Shown: piece by piece, positions 1 to 9,990 of the stretch
Numbering within the stretch: the first letter of the stretch is position 1
How the letters are laid out: every line of letters starts with the position of its first letter
Source: Adineta ricciae
Taxonomy: Eukaryota > Rotifera > Eurotatoria > Adinetida > Adinetidae
NCBI GenBank assembly: GCA_905250025.1
Contig: CAJNOJ010000106.1
Span: 1 to 64,000 of the forward strand
Length of the DNA: 64,000 bases
Direction: 5' to 3'
Program-made: the position numbers and the translations under genes
The notes under the pieces: model-generated
Database searches by the model: none
The model's input: the letters and a program-made list of their open reading frames with translations, nothing else
Told to the model about the DNA's origin: nothing

Positions 1-649
1 AATCAAAACATCGATCAGAGTTACTAAATCTCATTAAGTAAGGATCAATCTTACATAGAGAAAGATGCATTGTCGCAGCAACAGTAGCAGCAGTACTAGA
101 CATTTGATCTAGCCAGATGGTTGCAATTGTTGAATTTGTCATTACAAAACGTAGTATATAACAATGCTATTTTGCTTTCGAGATTTGGAAACGCTAATTT
201 ATTTTATATCAGAAATACTGTGTTGGTTTATTCCAAGGTAAACATCTGATAACAGATGTAAAGGACAGAAGTACGAAAGAAAGCGATAAAAAGAATCTTT
301 TCGTCGTATTTTCAGAAGAGAACGAAAAACTCATACGGCGATTATTTATCGGTAAAGCAAAAAAGTATTTCTTTTTTTTCGCGATGTTGATGATGATATG
401 CGTTTGGCTATAAGTAATAAAAATGAAACATCTGTCCACTCTCACCCTCTCACAAAAGGGAATAAAATAATAATTTGAGTATTGCTAATTATACATTGAT
501 CTACCACAGCAAAAACGACATATTTCACACTTGAGCAATGCACTTACTACTCAAATAGCTTGTGAAGCGTCAGAAAACGTCACGAGTCATTCTTATTGCG
601 AACAGAAGAATAAAAACACGCTATTCCACAACCGATAAATTATACTACT
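1..649. other. Intergenic, no gene recognised
   Basis: AT-rich sequence with only short chance reading frames. No recognisable protein, RNA gene or repeat was seen. It lies upstream of the broken F-box-like gene and may contain its former promoter. Confidence 0.4.
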
Positions 650-1659
650 ATGACGATGTTACCAACAAAATTTGAATTATTACTCAATGAAATCTTATTT
701 CAATGTTTTCATTATCTCAATATCATCGATATTTTTCATTCATTGATCCATTAAATTCTCAATTCAATATTCTCATCAGAAATAATCCATTCGCTTTAAA
801 TTTACAAAATCTTCAAAATAAATTTCAATGTGAACAATTTTGTAAGAAATTATCAACTGATGAAACAATCAAAAAACAACTTTATTCGTTAAATTTATCA
901 AATGAAAACGCATGTTATCCAATTGATTTATTTCTTTCACGATTTTAACTTTTACAATTTTCTCATCTTCGTTCGTTAACGATAGGCAAGTTAACAAACA
1001 ATAATTCGAGATTAATTCAATCAGAATTATCTTTAATACCACAAATATCTTCTTTTCATTCGATTGATTTTCATGAGTTATCTGCTAATATAATGCCTAT
1101 CTTACCAGTGTCACAAATACAAACATTGATCACACCATCAGCATCAATCCCTGAAACGATTTCAGGTGGTCAATGGTCATCGATTGTGCATTTATCGATC
1201 TCTGGCTGTGGTTTGGATGATTTATTTGTTCTATTCACTAATATACCCGAACTAAAGTATTTGCGAATAGAAAATGTTTCAAATAATGTGACAAATGTGA
1301 CAATAAATTCTATTGGAAATAATAAGAGTCTTGTAAATAATATGAAAACGTTACATATTGATTGCTTAAACAGTAGCATTGATTATCTATTTCAGTTATT
1401 AGAACGGGCACCAAATTTAGAAAATTTGATACTATTCAGTTTTCATGATCCGAGTATCATAGATGCTTCTAGAAGGCAAATTTTGATAGTATCTTCGTTA
1501 CGATATTTAAAGAATTTCAAATTCAAATTTCACATCGCTAACATTTTGCAAAAAAGCATCAATGAAGAAAATTTGAAAGAATTTCAGAATCAGTTTTGGT
1601 ATAATGAGCGTCGTTGGTACACCGAATATTTCATATCGAATATTTTCGATGTAGGATAA
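650..1659 (+). pseudogene. Broken F-box-like / leucine-rich repeat protein gene
   Basis: The start at 650 reads MTMLPTKFELLLNEILFQCF, resembling the degenerate F-box opening (LP.E.L..EI..) of large F-box-like families seen in bdelloids. That frame stops at about 750. Sequence continuing the same protein lies in another frame from about 703, implying a frameshift near 700. It then runs to an in-frame TAA at 946-948, and the same frame reopens with a leucine-rich stretch (LLQFSHLRSLTI-like) up to 1659. The later part keeps LRR-like spacing (LSISGCGLDDLF, LKYLRIENV, MKTLHIDCL). Seen: a frameshift plus an internal stop. Inferred: a former single-exon F-box/LRR gene, probably a substrate adaptor for ubiquitin ligases. 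The family name rests on the N-terminal motif and the leucine periodicity only. Confidence 0.55.
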
Positions 1660-2210
1660 ATTGGACACAGATTCGACCTTTTCTGGAACGAATCCGCACA
1701 CGAGTGTATTCCAACTCTGATCACATTCATTCCAAGTAGAACTCGATGGGCTCTATCAATTCCAAAAAAAATATTCAGGGAAAAATCTTTCCTTACCTAT
1801 AAAAAATGCAAAAAGTTGCAAAAACAACCAAAAAAAATGAAAATTGCAAAAGACAAGCACGGATTTGTTTCTTTACTTCAAACTACCATTCCGACACTTG
1901 TTACAGATACAACTCGATGCGCTCTATCGATTCCAATCATAAAAATAATTTTCACCCACCCACACCCACACCCTCAAGATCGAATACGATCTGAGTGTGT
2001 ACAAGAAGGAAACTTTGTTTCATCGATTTATCATCCCAACTGCTCCTGCCTGACATCTACCTATAAACGAAGGTTTGAAAAGACAAGCTTATCACACGAT
2101 GATTTTCAGCTAATCATTTTCTGAACGCTCAGTGTATTCATTCGAACCTTTCACTTCTCGTAAAAGTATTGACAATCCATTCATCTGCTTCGATTGATCT
2201 TTTATTTGAG
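1660..2210. other. Intergenic, short local duplications and telomere-like motif
   Basis: A 25-26 bp stretch (aactcgatgggctctatc...) at 1738-1763 recurs with few changes at 1911-1936, suggesting a decayed local duplication, possibly of the F-box gene tail. 1959-1973 carries 2.5 units of CCCACA. The DYW-PPR reading frame is open from 2169, but the preferred start is at 2211. Confidence 0.4.
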
Positions 2211-4565
2211 ATGGCTGTCTCATTTGTTGTTCCATTCCGCCTAGTGAAATCATACTATTACACCATTATACGTACAATCGTGAGTTCACCTCAACTGAAT
2301 ATTGAATTGGAAATGAGAAGACTTAACCAGAGAAAACAATTCACTAAAACACTTGATCTCTTCGACAAGCATCAAAATCGTGGAACATTAACAGATAGAA
2401 TTATTGTTCAAGCACTTAAAGCTTGTACTCAATTGGGTTCTCTTGAACGGGGTCAAAACATTCACAAGAAGCTCTCAAGTCAACTTAAAAATGATATCTA
2501 TGTTCAAACGTCACTTATACATTTCTATAGTAAATTTGCATTGTTCGTATGAATTCTCATTGCTACAGTTGAAATCTTACAGTGCAATGTGGTCGAGTGA
2601 ACGATGCTCAACGTGTTTTCGATTCATGTGTCAATAAAAACATGGTTCACTATGGTGCGATGATGAAAGGTTACCAGATTCATTCTATCTATTATACTTA
2701 TATGGAAAGTATATTTCTTCCTTAGGTTTTATACGAAATAACATGCCTGAAAAATCAATCGAGACATTCAAAAATGCGGATGACCAAGATGCAATTGTTC
2801 TCGGTCTTCTGTTTAACAGCTGTGCTCAAGCTCGAACTGCTGAAGCATTAGATTTTGGCAAACGAGTATGGTTTTCGACTTCAGACATTCATCGTAAGCA
2901 CGAGTATACTGTGGTCACTGCCTTTGATATGTTCATCAAGTGTGATGACATTTCAAATGCAGAGAAAGTATTCAATCGAATGAAACGGATTGTAGTTACT
3001 TATGGACAAATGATGAAATGTTATAATGATCATGATATGCCTATGAAAACTATCAATCTCTATGAAAAAATGAAGAATGAGAAGATTGAAGCAAATCCAA
3101 TCATTTTTCTTCTGGTGATTAGTGCATGCGCTGAACTAGGACTGGAGTCTCGTTGTCGATTGATTGCAAGTCAAATTCCGTCTTCGATGTTATCTGATCC
3201 GGACCTTCAAACTACCTTAATTCATATGTGGGTAGGGGATGTCGTATTTGTTTATTTTTGTAATACTTTTCTGTAACTAATCAGGGCAAAGTAGCATGTG
3301 TGAAGGAAGCTAAACAAATCTTTGATCAAATCGATACACCTAATTGTGCCCTGTACACTGCTATGAGTAAGTTGCCTTGTTAATCTGTCGATTTATTAAT
3401 CGCTTTAATTAGTTAATGCATATGGGTTGAATGGAATGGGCTATGATGCAATTCAGCTGTATCATCGAATGCCAGCAGAAATGAAGAATGAAAAAACACA
3501 TGTCTGTGCGTTGAATGCTTGTTCACATTCAGGTCTTGTTAACGAATGCCGTTCAATTTTTGCGAAGATCTCAATCAAAAGCAATTATATTTACACAGCG
3601 ATGGTAACTAAATCGATATTGACATCAAATGTCGAAACTACACGTTTCTTTATTTAGATAGATTGTTTGAGTCGTTCGTTTTTCTTTGATGAAGCAAAAC
3701 AGTTAATCGAAGAGTTTGAGCGACATCAGCCCCCTTATCTACTTATGTACAGTAAGTTGTCCCATATGAGAAGATGCTTATTTCATGTTGAATAATCAAG
3801 GTCAACAACGTTGTTCTTTCAACTTTAGTGTCCGTGCTGTCCGGTGCACGCAATCGAAACGATGTTTCTCTTGCAAGACAAATCACTCAACGAATCAGAC
3901 AACTGGGTCATGTTGACAACGATAACCTGGCATCGGCTTCGGTGCTTTTCACAAACATATTAGCATCGTCAGGTGACTTGGAAGAAGCATCACAGCTAAG
4001 GTTTGAAATGGAGCAATCAGGTATTAGGAAAAAAAGTGGGTTTATCTTGGACGGAAGTCAACGGTGAAATTGTGGTAAAGAGGAATTTTCTGTTAGATTG
4101 ATGCTCGTTCATCTACGTATTTATCATGCGGGAGTTTCGCGTCAAAGATCGAACCCATCCACGAACAGAAGAAATCTATGATGAACTTCATCGAATCGAA
4201 AAAGAACTCATTGAACACGGCCACAAATTCGATTCAAGTTGGATCACGCGTGAAATGATGGCCGGTGAAACTGTCGCATCCATTCTCAACAGTCACAGTG
4301 AAAGATTAGCACTTGCATATAATTTTATTCAGCGACCAGTTCCACCGCGAATTCAAATTGTGAAGAATCTTCGCATTTGTGGTGATTGTCGTAAGTGGAG
4401 ATTAGGATAAATGGAAAATATGTTTTTCTCTTTGGATTTCTGCTTGTTACAGATGCTGCAATCAAGTTGATCAGTCGAATTCGTCGATGCGAAATTTTCA
4501 TTCGTGATGCGAATCGTATTGATCATTTCTCAGATGGAAAATGTTCGTGTAATGATCATTTCTAA
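2211..4565 (+). CDS. DYW-type pentatricopeptide repeat (PPR) protein, putative C-to-U RNA editing factor
   Basis: PPR tracts bind single-stranded RNA one base per repeat, and the DYW domain is a zinc-dependent cytidine deaminase that edits organelle transcripts in plants. Nine exons can be joined across introns 2530-2582, 2670-2725, 3232-3284, 3367-3412, 3604-3657, 3752-3828, 4075-4134 and 4391-4452. The start at 2211 gives MAVSFVVPFRLVKSYYYTII, which is basic and lacks acidic residues, so it could be a mitochondrial presequence; an upstream in-frame ATG-like start at 2169 is the alternative. PPR repeats follow (for example GRVNDAQRVFD, DISNAEKVFNRM, ACVKEAKQIFDQI), then an E-like region (SSGDLEEASQLRFEMEQSGI) and the PG box GLSWTEV. 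The DYW domain contains the deaminase HSE (4294-4302), the zinc-binding CGDCH (the H is split by the last intron), AIKLIS, FIRDANRIDHFSDGKCSC, and ends in DHF instead of DYW. One defect is visible: seven A bases at 4029-4035, where six would keep the frame. It may be an assembly or sequencing error or an early pseudogene lesion. Confidence 0.88.
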
Positions 4566-4727
4566 TAGATGTTCGATTCGTTGTTTCCTATTACTCTGTT
4601 TCGAGTATTGTTGTCCGAATATCATGGTATAAGGTTCATCGTTTAGCGGTCTATTTGAAATCCAAGATCCAATTATATTTTCTATAAGAAGCAGAAAAAT
4701 GAAAGTTTCAGTTTTGTTGAATCATGT

Positions 4728-5690
4728 TTAGATGGAAAGAATGATCTGTAAAAGCTCTATTGTTTGAATAATTTCTGTGAGTGCCTTGTCTTTCTCATTA
4801 ACGATATCGAATTCAACTTTTTTCACGTCTGTTGATAAAACTTGAGTTGTTCTTTTGGCTAACGTATAACCATTTTGTTTAAACAAAAATCAAGAATAAA
4901 CAAAGTAATCTCCGGTGAACCTTTTTACTTGTTTGATCGAACACCAGCAATTTCCTACGGTAAAAAATGATCCAGTTTTTCGTTTGTTAAAACATACATA
5001 TTGATTTACTACCCGAATACAAAGCATCACGGGCTAATTGTTTGGCTTCTTCTTCTTCCTACGAAAATGCGGTTTTCTAGCAATTAGGACAAGAGTATGT
5101 AACCGCTTGAATCTGATGTGACAAACGGAAGTACCGAGATAACCTTGATCCCTGAAAGAAGGAAGATTCGTATGGAAAAGTGAACAAATAAGAGGAAATA
5201 TTGGCCTAAAGAGATGTTGTTGAATTTTTCTAGCGGCTGTTGCAACACGAACTTGTCGATCTTGATTTAATTTCAATAGTTCAAATTGAGATTGAAGTAA
5301 ATGTCTTTGAAAATCACAATCAGTTGATCATCCTGCACCAAATGCATCGATATAGTCGGATAAACGATGGATTATCAAGACATAATTAATCAGCAAAAAA
5401 GATCGTTTCGGTAGTACATCGACTATCAACAGCAACTATGACAATACCATCCTATTAAAAAGATGAAGTGAGATTTTCTATTGAATGCGATGCTGACATA
5501 CTTTGCATATACATGAAGCAATGGTAGTACCCGTTATGTAAATCTTGCTTGGTAAAACGCCATTTTTCAAGATAAGTTCGTTTCTAGACGGATGTTTCCG
5601 AATGCCAAGACTAAAAAATAAACGAACGATTATTGTCGACAGGTGTCAAAGACAATTCCACCAGTTGGTTGTTCGAAGGCGAGATCAGAG
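4728..5690 (-). pseudogene. PSMB7: Decayed proteasome subunit beta type-7 (beta-2) copy
   Basis: Read on the minus strand, pieces match the beta-2 subunit in order: TGGIVFDTCRQ near 5650, the mature N-terminus with catalytic threonine ITGTTIA near 5530, DGIVIVAVDSR after a 50-bp intron, then DAFGAG, then LLKLNQDRQVRVATAARKI near 5240, GYLGTSV near 5140, and a C-terminal tail (NGYTLAKRTTQVLSTDVKKV) ending at the stop at 4728-4730. The pieces lie in different frames and are interrupted by stops (for example TAA after IFFAD and TGA after DAFGAG), so no continuous protein is made. Introns are still recognisable, so this arose from genomic duplication or an old allele and not from a retrocopy. Recognition comes from the catalytic threonine motif and the order of the segments. 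Confidence 0.72.
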
Positions 5691-6236
5691 ACAATACTTT
5701 TATTTTATATGTTTCTTACAAATAAGCTAACACATCTTTTTATCGACAATAAAGAGACACATCCATATAAACCATTGATGCATTGTGACACATGTACAGT
5801 CAAATTTTATTTATTTTTGAAATCAATATCTGATGATGATGATTTTCCCAATTTCGAACAAAGCTTGATCAAATGACACACAAATATCCCATCTATATCA
5901 TCCATTTGACAAAAGTATTTCTTCATCATACAGTGCTTTATTACATGTATTTTATATAAAGTTTTTTTTTACTTTTATTTATTTAACCCAAAGAAAACGA
6001 ATCCAATTAACGATTCACTGGAGTGTCGATATCGAGTGATTTGTTGTAAATCATGTCGTATTTGCGCATTATCTAATATCTTTTCAGCACGTTGACAAAT
6101 TCTTCACTGTCGTACATATCTGTAAGCTCTGTTAAATAGTTCCAGATCCAATCGACTAAGACGTTTTTCCAACATGAATGAAATATATGAATTCAATCAA
6201 GGTAAATGTGACTGAGGGTGAAGGTTTAGAAGTAGA
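5691..6236. other. Gene-poor stretch with fragment shared with 9.87-9.98 kb
   Basis: 6049-6180 is an unrecognised minus-strand coding relic (reading like ICQRAEKILDNAQI). It resembles 9868-9985 at the DNA level (shared tatttgcgcat.atctaatatctt core). Nothing else is recognisable. Confidence 0.4.
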
Positions 6237-7096
6237 TAATTAACAAATCTACTGACAATAAGCAAAGCTGACTGATTTACGTTTAAATTTCACATTCTCA
6301 CTTCTCAATCATTTCCAACAAGAAGACGCTTTACAACATGCTTTTTCTCAAATATTGTTTGCAAACCTTTCTCTACTATTTTATGTTTCATGTGTTGTGT
6401 AGTGAGTATCGAAATTAAAGAAATTTTCCTCAACATGAAAACATTCACTAGTCGAATCTACACCGCTCATTATTCAACTAATTACATTTTTATTTTTATA
6501 CAATTTGTTCCAGACAATCTGGACTACACACTTTTCTCTTGATTGGAAAACAAGAAACACAATGAAACTATCTGACATGTTATGATAAACGATCGAGCTT
6601 TCGTTTTGGCGTCGTAGGAGTCGAAACCCGTCGAGAAGAATTGATTTCCATCGGTTTCAAACGTCGTTCAATGTCAGTGAGCACAGGCTAAACACACAAA
6701 AATACGAACACTCAAAACTTCATTGTTGAAATCTTACCATGAGATACTTTTTCCATGCTAAATGCTCTTCTTCATCATAATCATCTTCAGTCTGTCCATT
6801 CGTTTCGGTAACATTTGGAAAGTTCTCTTTCAGTATACGATACGATGCCAATGTTTTGATATTCAATTTGCTGAGACAAAAAGCGATATTTCCTCGTTTC
6901 CGATCATCACCACTAAATTCATAGAAAAGGGAACAACAAGTTAATGCGATCTTCTATGAGGTTAGTTTATACCATACTTGTTTGAATTGTCTACACAATC
7001 GTTTGACTAAAATCTCACAATGACGATCATTTTTGATATATGAAAACAAATGCGAAATAATTTGTTGAAAACTATCCTTCGAACATATGGTATTCA
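6237..7096 (-). pseudogene. NCAPD2: Partial duplicate of the 3' end of the condensin gene NCAPD2
   Basis: This segment is a near-identical copy of 11231-12091, offset by about 4994 bases, with only scattered substitutions. It carries the last exons of condensin subunit 1 including the terminal residues and the stop at 6580-6582, plus downstream sequence. The copy ends abruptly at 7096 (tggtattca is shared, then the sequences diverge), so the rest of the gene, about 4 kb, is absent. With no upstream coding sequence it cannot make the protein. Its exons carry no new stops, which points to a recent event. It lies in the same orientation as the parent gene. Confidence 0.9.
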
Positions 7097-7631
7097 TTGA
7101 AAACCGACATATAATTTAGTGAAAAACGTGAAAGTCATTTATTTGTTGATCCAATCTACAGAATAAAGTCTGAATATGTAAAAAATATAAACATGCGAAG
7201 ATATTCTTATGGTTAATATTAGACAAATCATTCTCATCATTATCTTACGCAATGAATCTGTCTGCTCTAACTCTTTTTTGTTCTTCAATTAACTAAATGT
7301 ATTGTTCAATGTTCTCTCTCTTCCTCTCTAGTTTATAAGTTCATGTTGTACGTGAAATAGTTACATTTGGATATAGTACACAGCGTAATAAACATCAAGT
7401 CCTCGACGATTGTTCGAAGATATAACTGAGTATGAGAGTAATCATCATTATGCATGTTTCACTTTTCTCAAACGAATTTGTCGTTGTCTGTATTGATGCT
7501 TGACAAACATTGAAGATTGGTTACCTTCTCTAATGAAAATTAGTTTATTTTCACATTTAATAAAAAAATTCAACAAGGAAAGATTACTAGGCATTGAACA
7601 ATTCATAATCGCTCAATGCGTTTTATATAGA
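7097..7631. other. Intergenic, nothing recognised
   Basis: AT-rich sequence following the duplication breakpoint at 7096. No coding motif, RNA gene or repeat could be supported. Confidence 0.4.
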
Positions 7632-8089
7632 TTATTTCATGACAATAGACATCAGACCAATAACATCCTTGAAGAATTTGAAGAGATCGCTGTCACATGA
7701 AGCAAACTGAAATGTTCGAGTAACTTGACCTAAATAAATAATAGAGTGAAACCTTTTGACATCAAACGATCTCAGAATGACTTACTAATTTCCATCAATA
7801 TCTCTTTGACAAATATTTTTTTCGTATCCAATTCATCTGTATTTGCTTTTAATTGTTCTTCAATTATTCGTACACTTTTATCATCGATACAAATATTTGC
7901 GACGATTTTGGCTAAATGTGTACGATTTTCTTCAGTGGTTACTTCACTGACAGCATTGAATATTTCTTCTAACAGTTCCCGATCAGCTATTAATTGTTCA
8001 ATCGCAGGTGTAACGTCCATATCAGCCACTAGTTTCTTAAAAAAACGTCGAGTATTCTTGGAGTATTCAGCTTGCATATTTTGTATTTC
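7632..8089 (-). CDS. Orphan gene fragment, two exons
   Basis: An open exon (8089-7786) has an acceptor (tttcag) at its upstream side and a donor (gtaagt) at its end. A 56-bp intron (7785-7730) joins it in frame to a second exon that stops at 7632-7634. Together they give about 133 residues, largely helical and charged (EIQNMQAEYSKNTRRFFKKL at the start of the first exon; TEENRTHLAKIVANI). I do not recognise the family. The start exon was not found, because the region above 8089 has no clear ATG exon. It may therefore be a truncated gene, which would fit the decayed surroundings. Confidence 0.45.
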
Positions 8090-9369
8090 CTGAAATACGA
8101 GCAAAAGTTTACTCTCTCCATTATTAAATACAGAGAAGGAGAAAAATAAAGCACAATGAGGTCAATCTTTTCAATGACTTGTCTATTGTAGCCAGACAGA
8201 ATCAATAAGAAGAATAAGTGAGCAATGATCAGGATCTAAAAGAAAATACGATTTGATCGTTTTTTTTGTTGAAAAAAAATGTACGTGCATCTAACAGTTT
8301 CATTTACCCAGGTTATTATGGCACGGTCGGAATCCGGCGGCAAGGAGCCTGCTGGAATCGGCGAAAACTGTGCCGGAATCAAGAAGGGCTGTACTGGGTC
8401 TGACTCAGATGTCAACGGATCCAGTCGCCGAAATGATCGACCTGGGTAATTTATCAAATAAGTGTTTTAACTTTGACTTATCAAAATCAAACATAATCCG
8501 TCAGTTACAGCTACCAAAATTAACTAATATATCATCTTCCATAAACACTTCGTTTTTTGAACCTAATTTGAAATAAAATAAAGTAATTGAATGAATAAGT
8601 TTTCTCTTTGATATTTGTGATTTTGCCGATTTTAAAACCAACTAAATTGTCACCATAGGTAGACTAGAATGGTGACAAAAAACTTCAATGACACACTCAC
8701 CATCGCTTTCAAGTGCAACAATGTCAAGAATGGAATTCTGTACAATACTTGATTCATGGACGTTATCACCAAGACAACTATCTACATTTGGTGCTGAGGA
8801 ATACATTATCGAGGAAGAAGATAGAACTGAAACTAAAGCATACATTATTTGACCAATTGATCTAATTAATGATTGGTTACTTTAGAGTCTGCATGATCGA
8901 TCATTCGAAAAATATTCTATTGATTTCCTATTTAAGTAGTAAACACATTACTTCTGCCAGAATTCTAAAAAAAAATAGTATCGGGAATATTATTTATCTA
9001 ATTGTCAATCACAAAATAAAAGAGAACGCTAGTTATCGGGACCGTTATCAATGATAGATGAAAAATTCACAGGAGAAGCACAGTTATGGAGAGACTGTTT
9101 CTGTTCTTCGATTCATATTGTTGATTATTCTCGGATGATTCGTTTAGTACAAGAATGATCGACTAAGAAATACATTTAGTTATTATAGTGAGCATGATCA
9201 TAATACTGCTAATACGACTTCTAATTATCGGTGTGAAGCTATAGCACCAGACAAGCAAAAATCATCTGTTCAAATTCAAATGAATTCCTGTCTGTAGAAT
9301 TAAGCTCATTCGAAGCAGAATTTAATTCTCCATCGAACGGTGTCATTCTTATCGATGGGAAAACGACTA
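8090..9369. other. Gene-poor stretch
   Basis: 8320-8450 is GC-richer than its surroundings and contains repeated ggaatc/ggatcc-like words, similar in style to the hairpin repeat at 34.3-34.5 kb. A serine-rich 67-codon minus-strand frame at 8642-8845 and other short frames are unsupported. 9239-9368 reads open on the minus strand and may be the displaced tail of the gene interrupted by the element at 9370. Confidence 0.35.
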
Positions 9370-9699
9370 GACATGCACCAAACCCAAACCCAAACTGTTT
9401 GGGAGTTTGGGTATTGAGTTTGGGTTTGAGTTTGGGTTTGGGTTTGAGTATGAGTTTGGGTCGGACATCGCCCTAGGCATGTACCACACCTCAACCATTT
9501 TCATTTTGATACTTTCAGTATTAGGCAGAGTTTGTGTTTGTGTTTGGGTTTGGGTATGAGTTTGAGCAACAATCTATGTCATGAGATGCTTGGATACATG
9601 ATCATAATAAAATCTAAGCCCAAACTCATTCAAACTCTACCCAAACCCAAACTCCAAACCCAATCTCAATACCCAAACAGTTTGGGTTTGGTGCATGTC
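9370..9699. mobile_element. MITE-like element with TTTGGG-rich inverted repeats and TA target site
   Basis: The ends are inverted copies: gacatgcaccaaaccc at 9370 and its complement ending ggtgcatgtc at 9699. The similarity extends inward for about 90 bp as AAACCC/TTTGGG-rich sequence. Both sides are flanked by TA (9368-9369 and 9700-9701), the target duplication typical of Tc1/mariner-type elements. The unit is 330 bp and has no transposase, so it would be non-autonomous. The TTTGGG-rich arms look like simple repeats, but the mirrored ends and TA flanks favour a transposon. Confidence 0.7.
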
Positions 9700-9990
9700 T
9701 ATGAATGAGGTGGCATAAAGAGAATAGAAATCACTGGACGTCACCGGTTTTTCGCCTAATACACGCAAATCTATACCATATTCGAATGTCTTTGAACTGA
9801 CAACTAGTGAACTAAAATGTTGCCCACATTTTTCAGCCATGCATCTTCTCTCTTGCAAAGCATGTGTCATATTTGCGCATGATCTAATATCTTGTCCGTA
9901 CGCTGACGAAATCATTGCTGCCGTAGATATCTATAAGGTCGGTCCAACAGTTTGAGCCCACTCGACGAAGATATTTTCTCATGAGATGCC
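9637..9990 (-). pseudogene. Unrecognised coding relic interrupted by the MITE-like element
   Basis: The minus strand is open from 9915 into the element (ALQERRCMAEKCGQHFSSLV, EYGIDLRVLGEK). Real similarity to the 6.05-6.18 kb relic lies in another frame (QRTDKILDHAQI), so frames are already broken. Removing 9370-9699 with one TA lets this frame continue on the other side for about 40 codons (VVFPSIRMTPFDGELNSASN) down to about 9240. The family is unknown. This is judged a decayed gene that later received an element. Confidence 0.4.

Noticed and set aside
9371..9720. TTTGGG/CCCAAA repeats as an interstitial telomere
   Set aside because: The units are irregular and arranged as two mirrored arms with TA flanks, which fits a MITE better; they also differ from the TGTGGG unit known to me for bdelloids.
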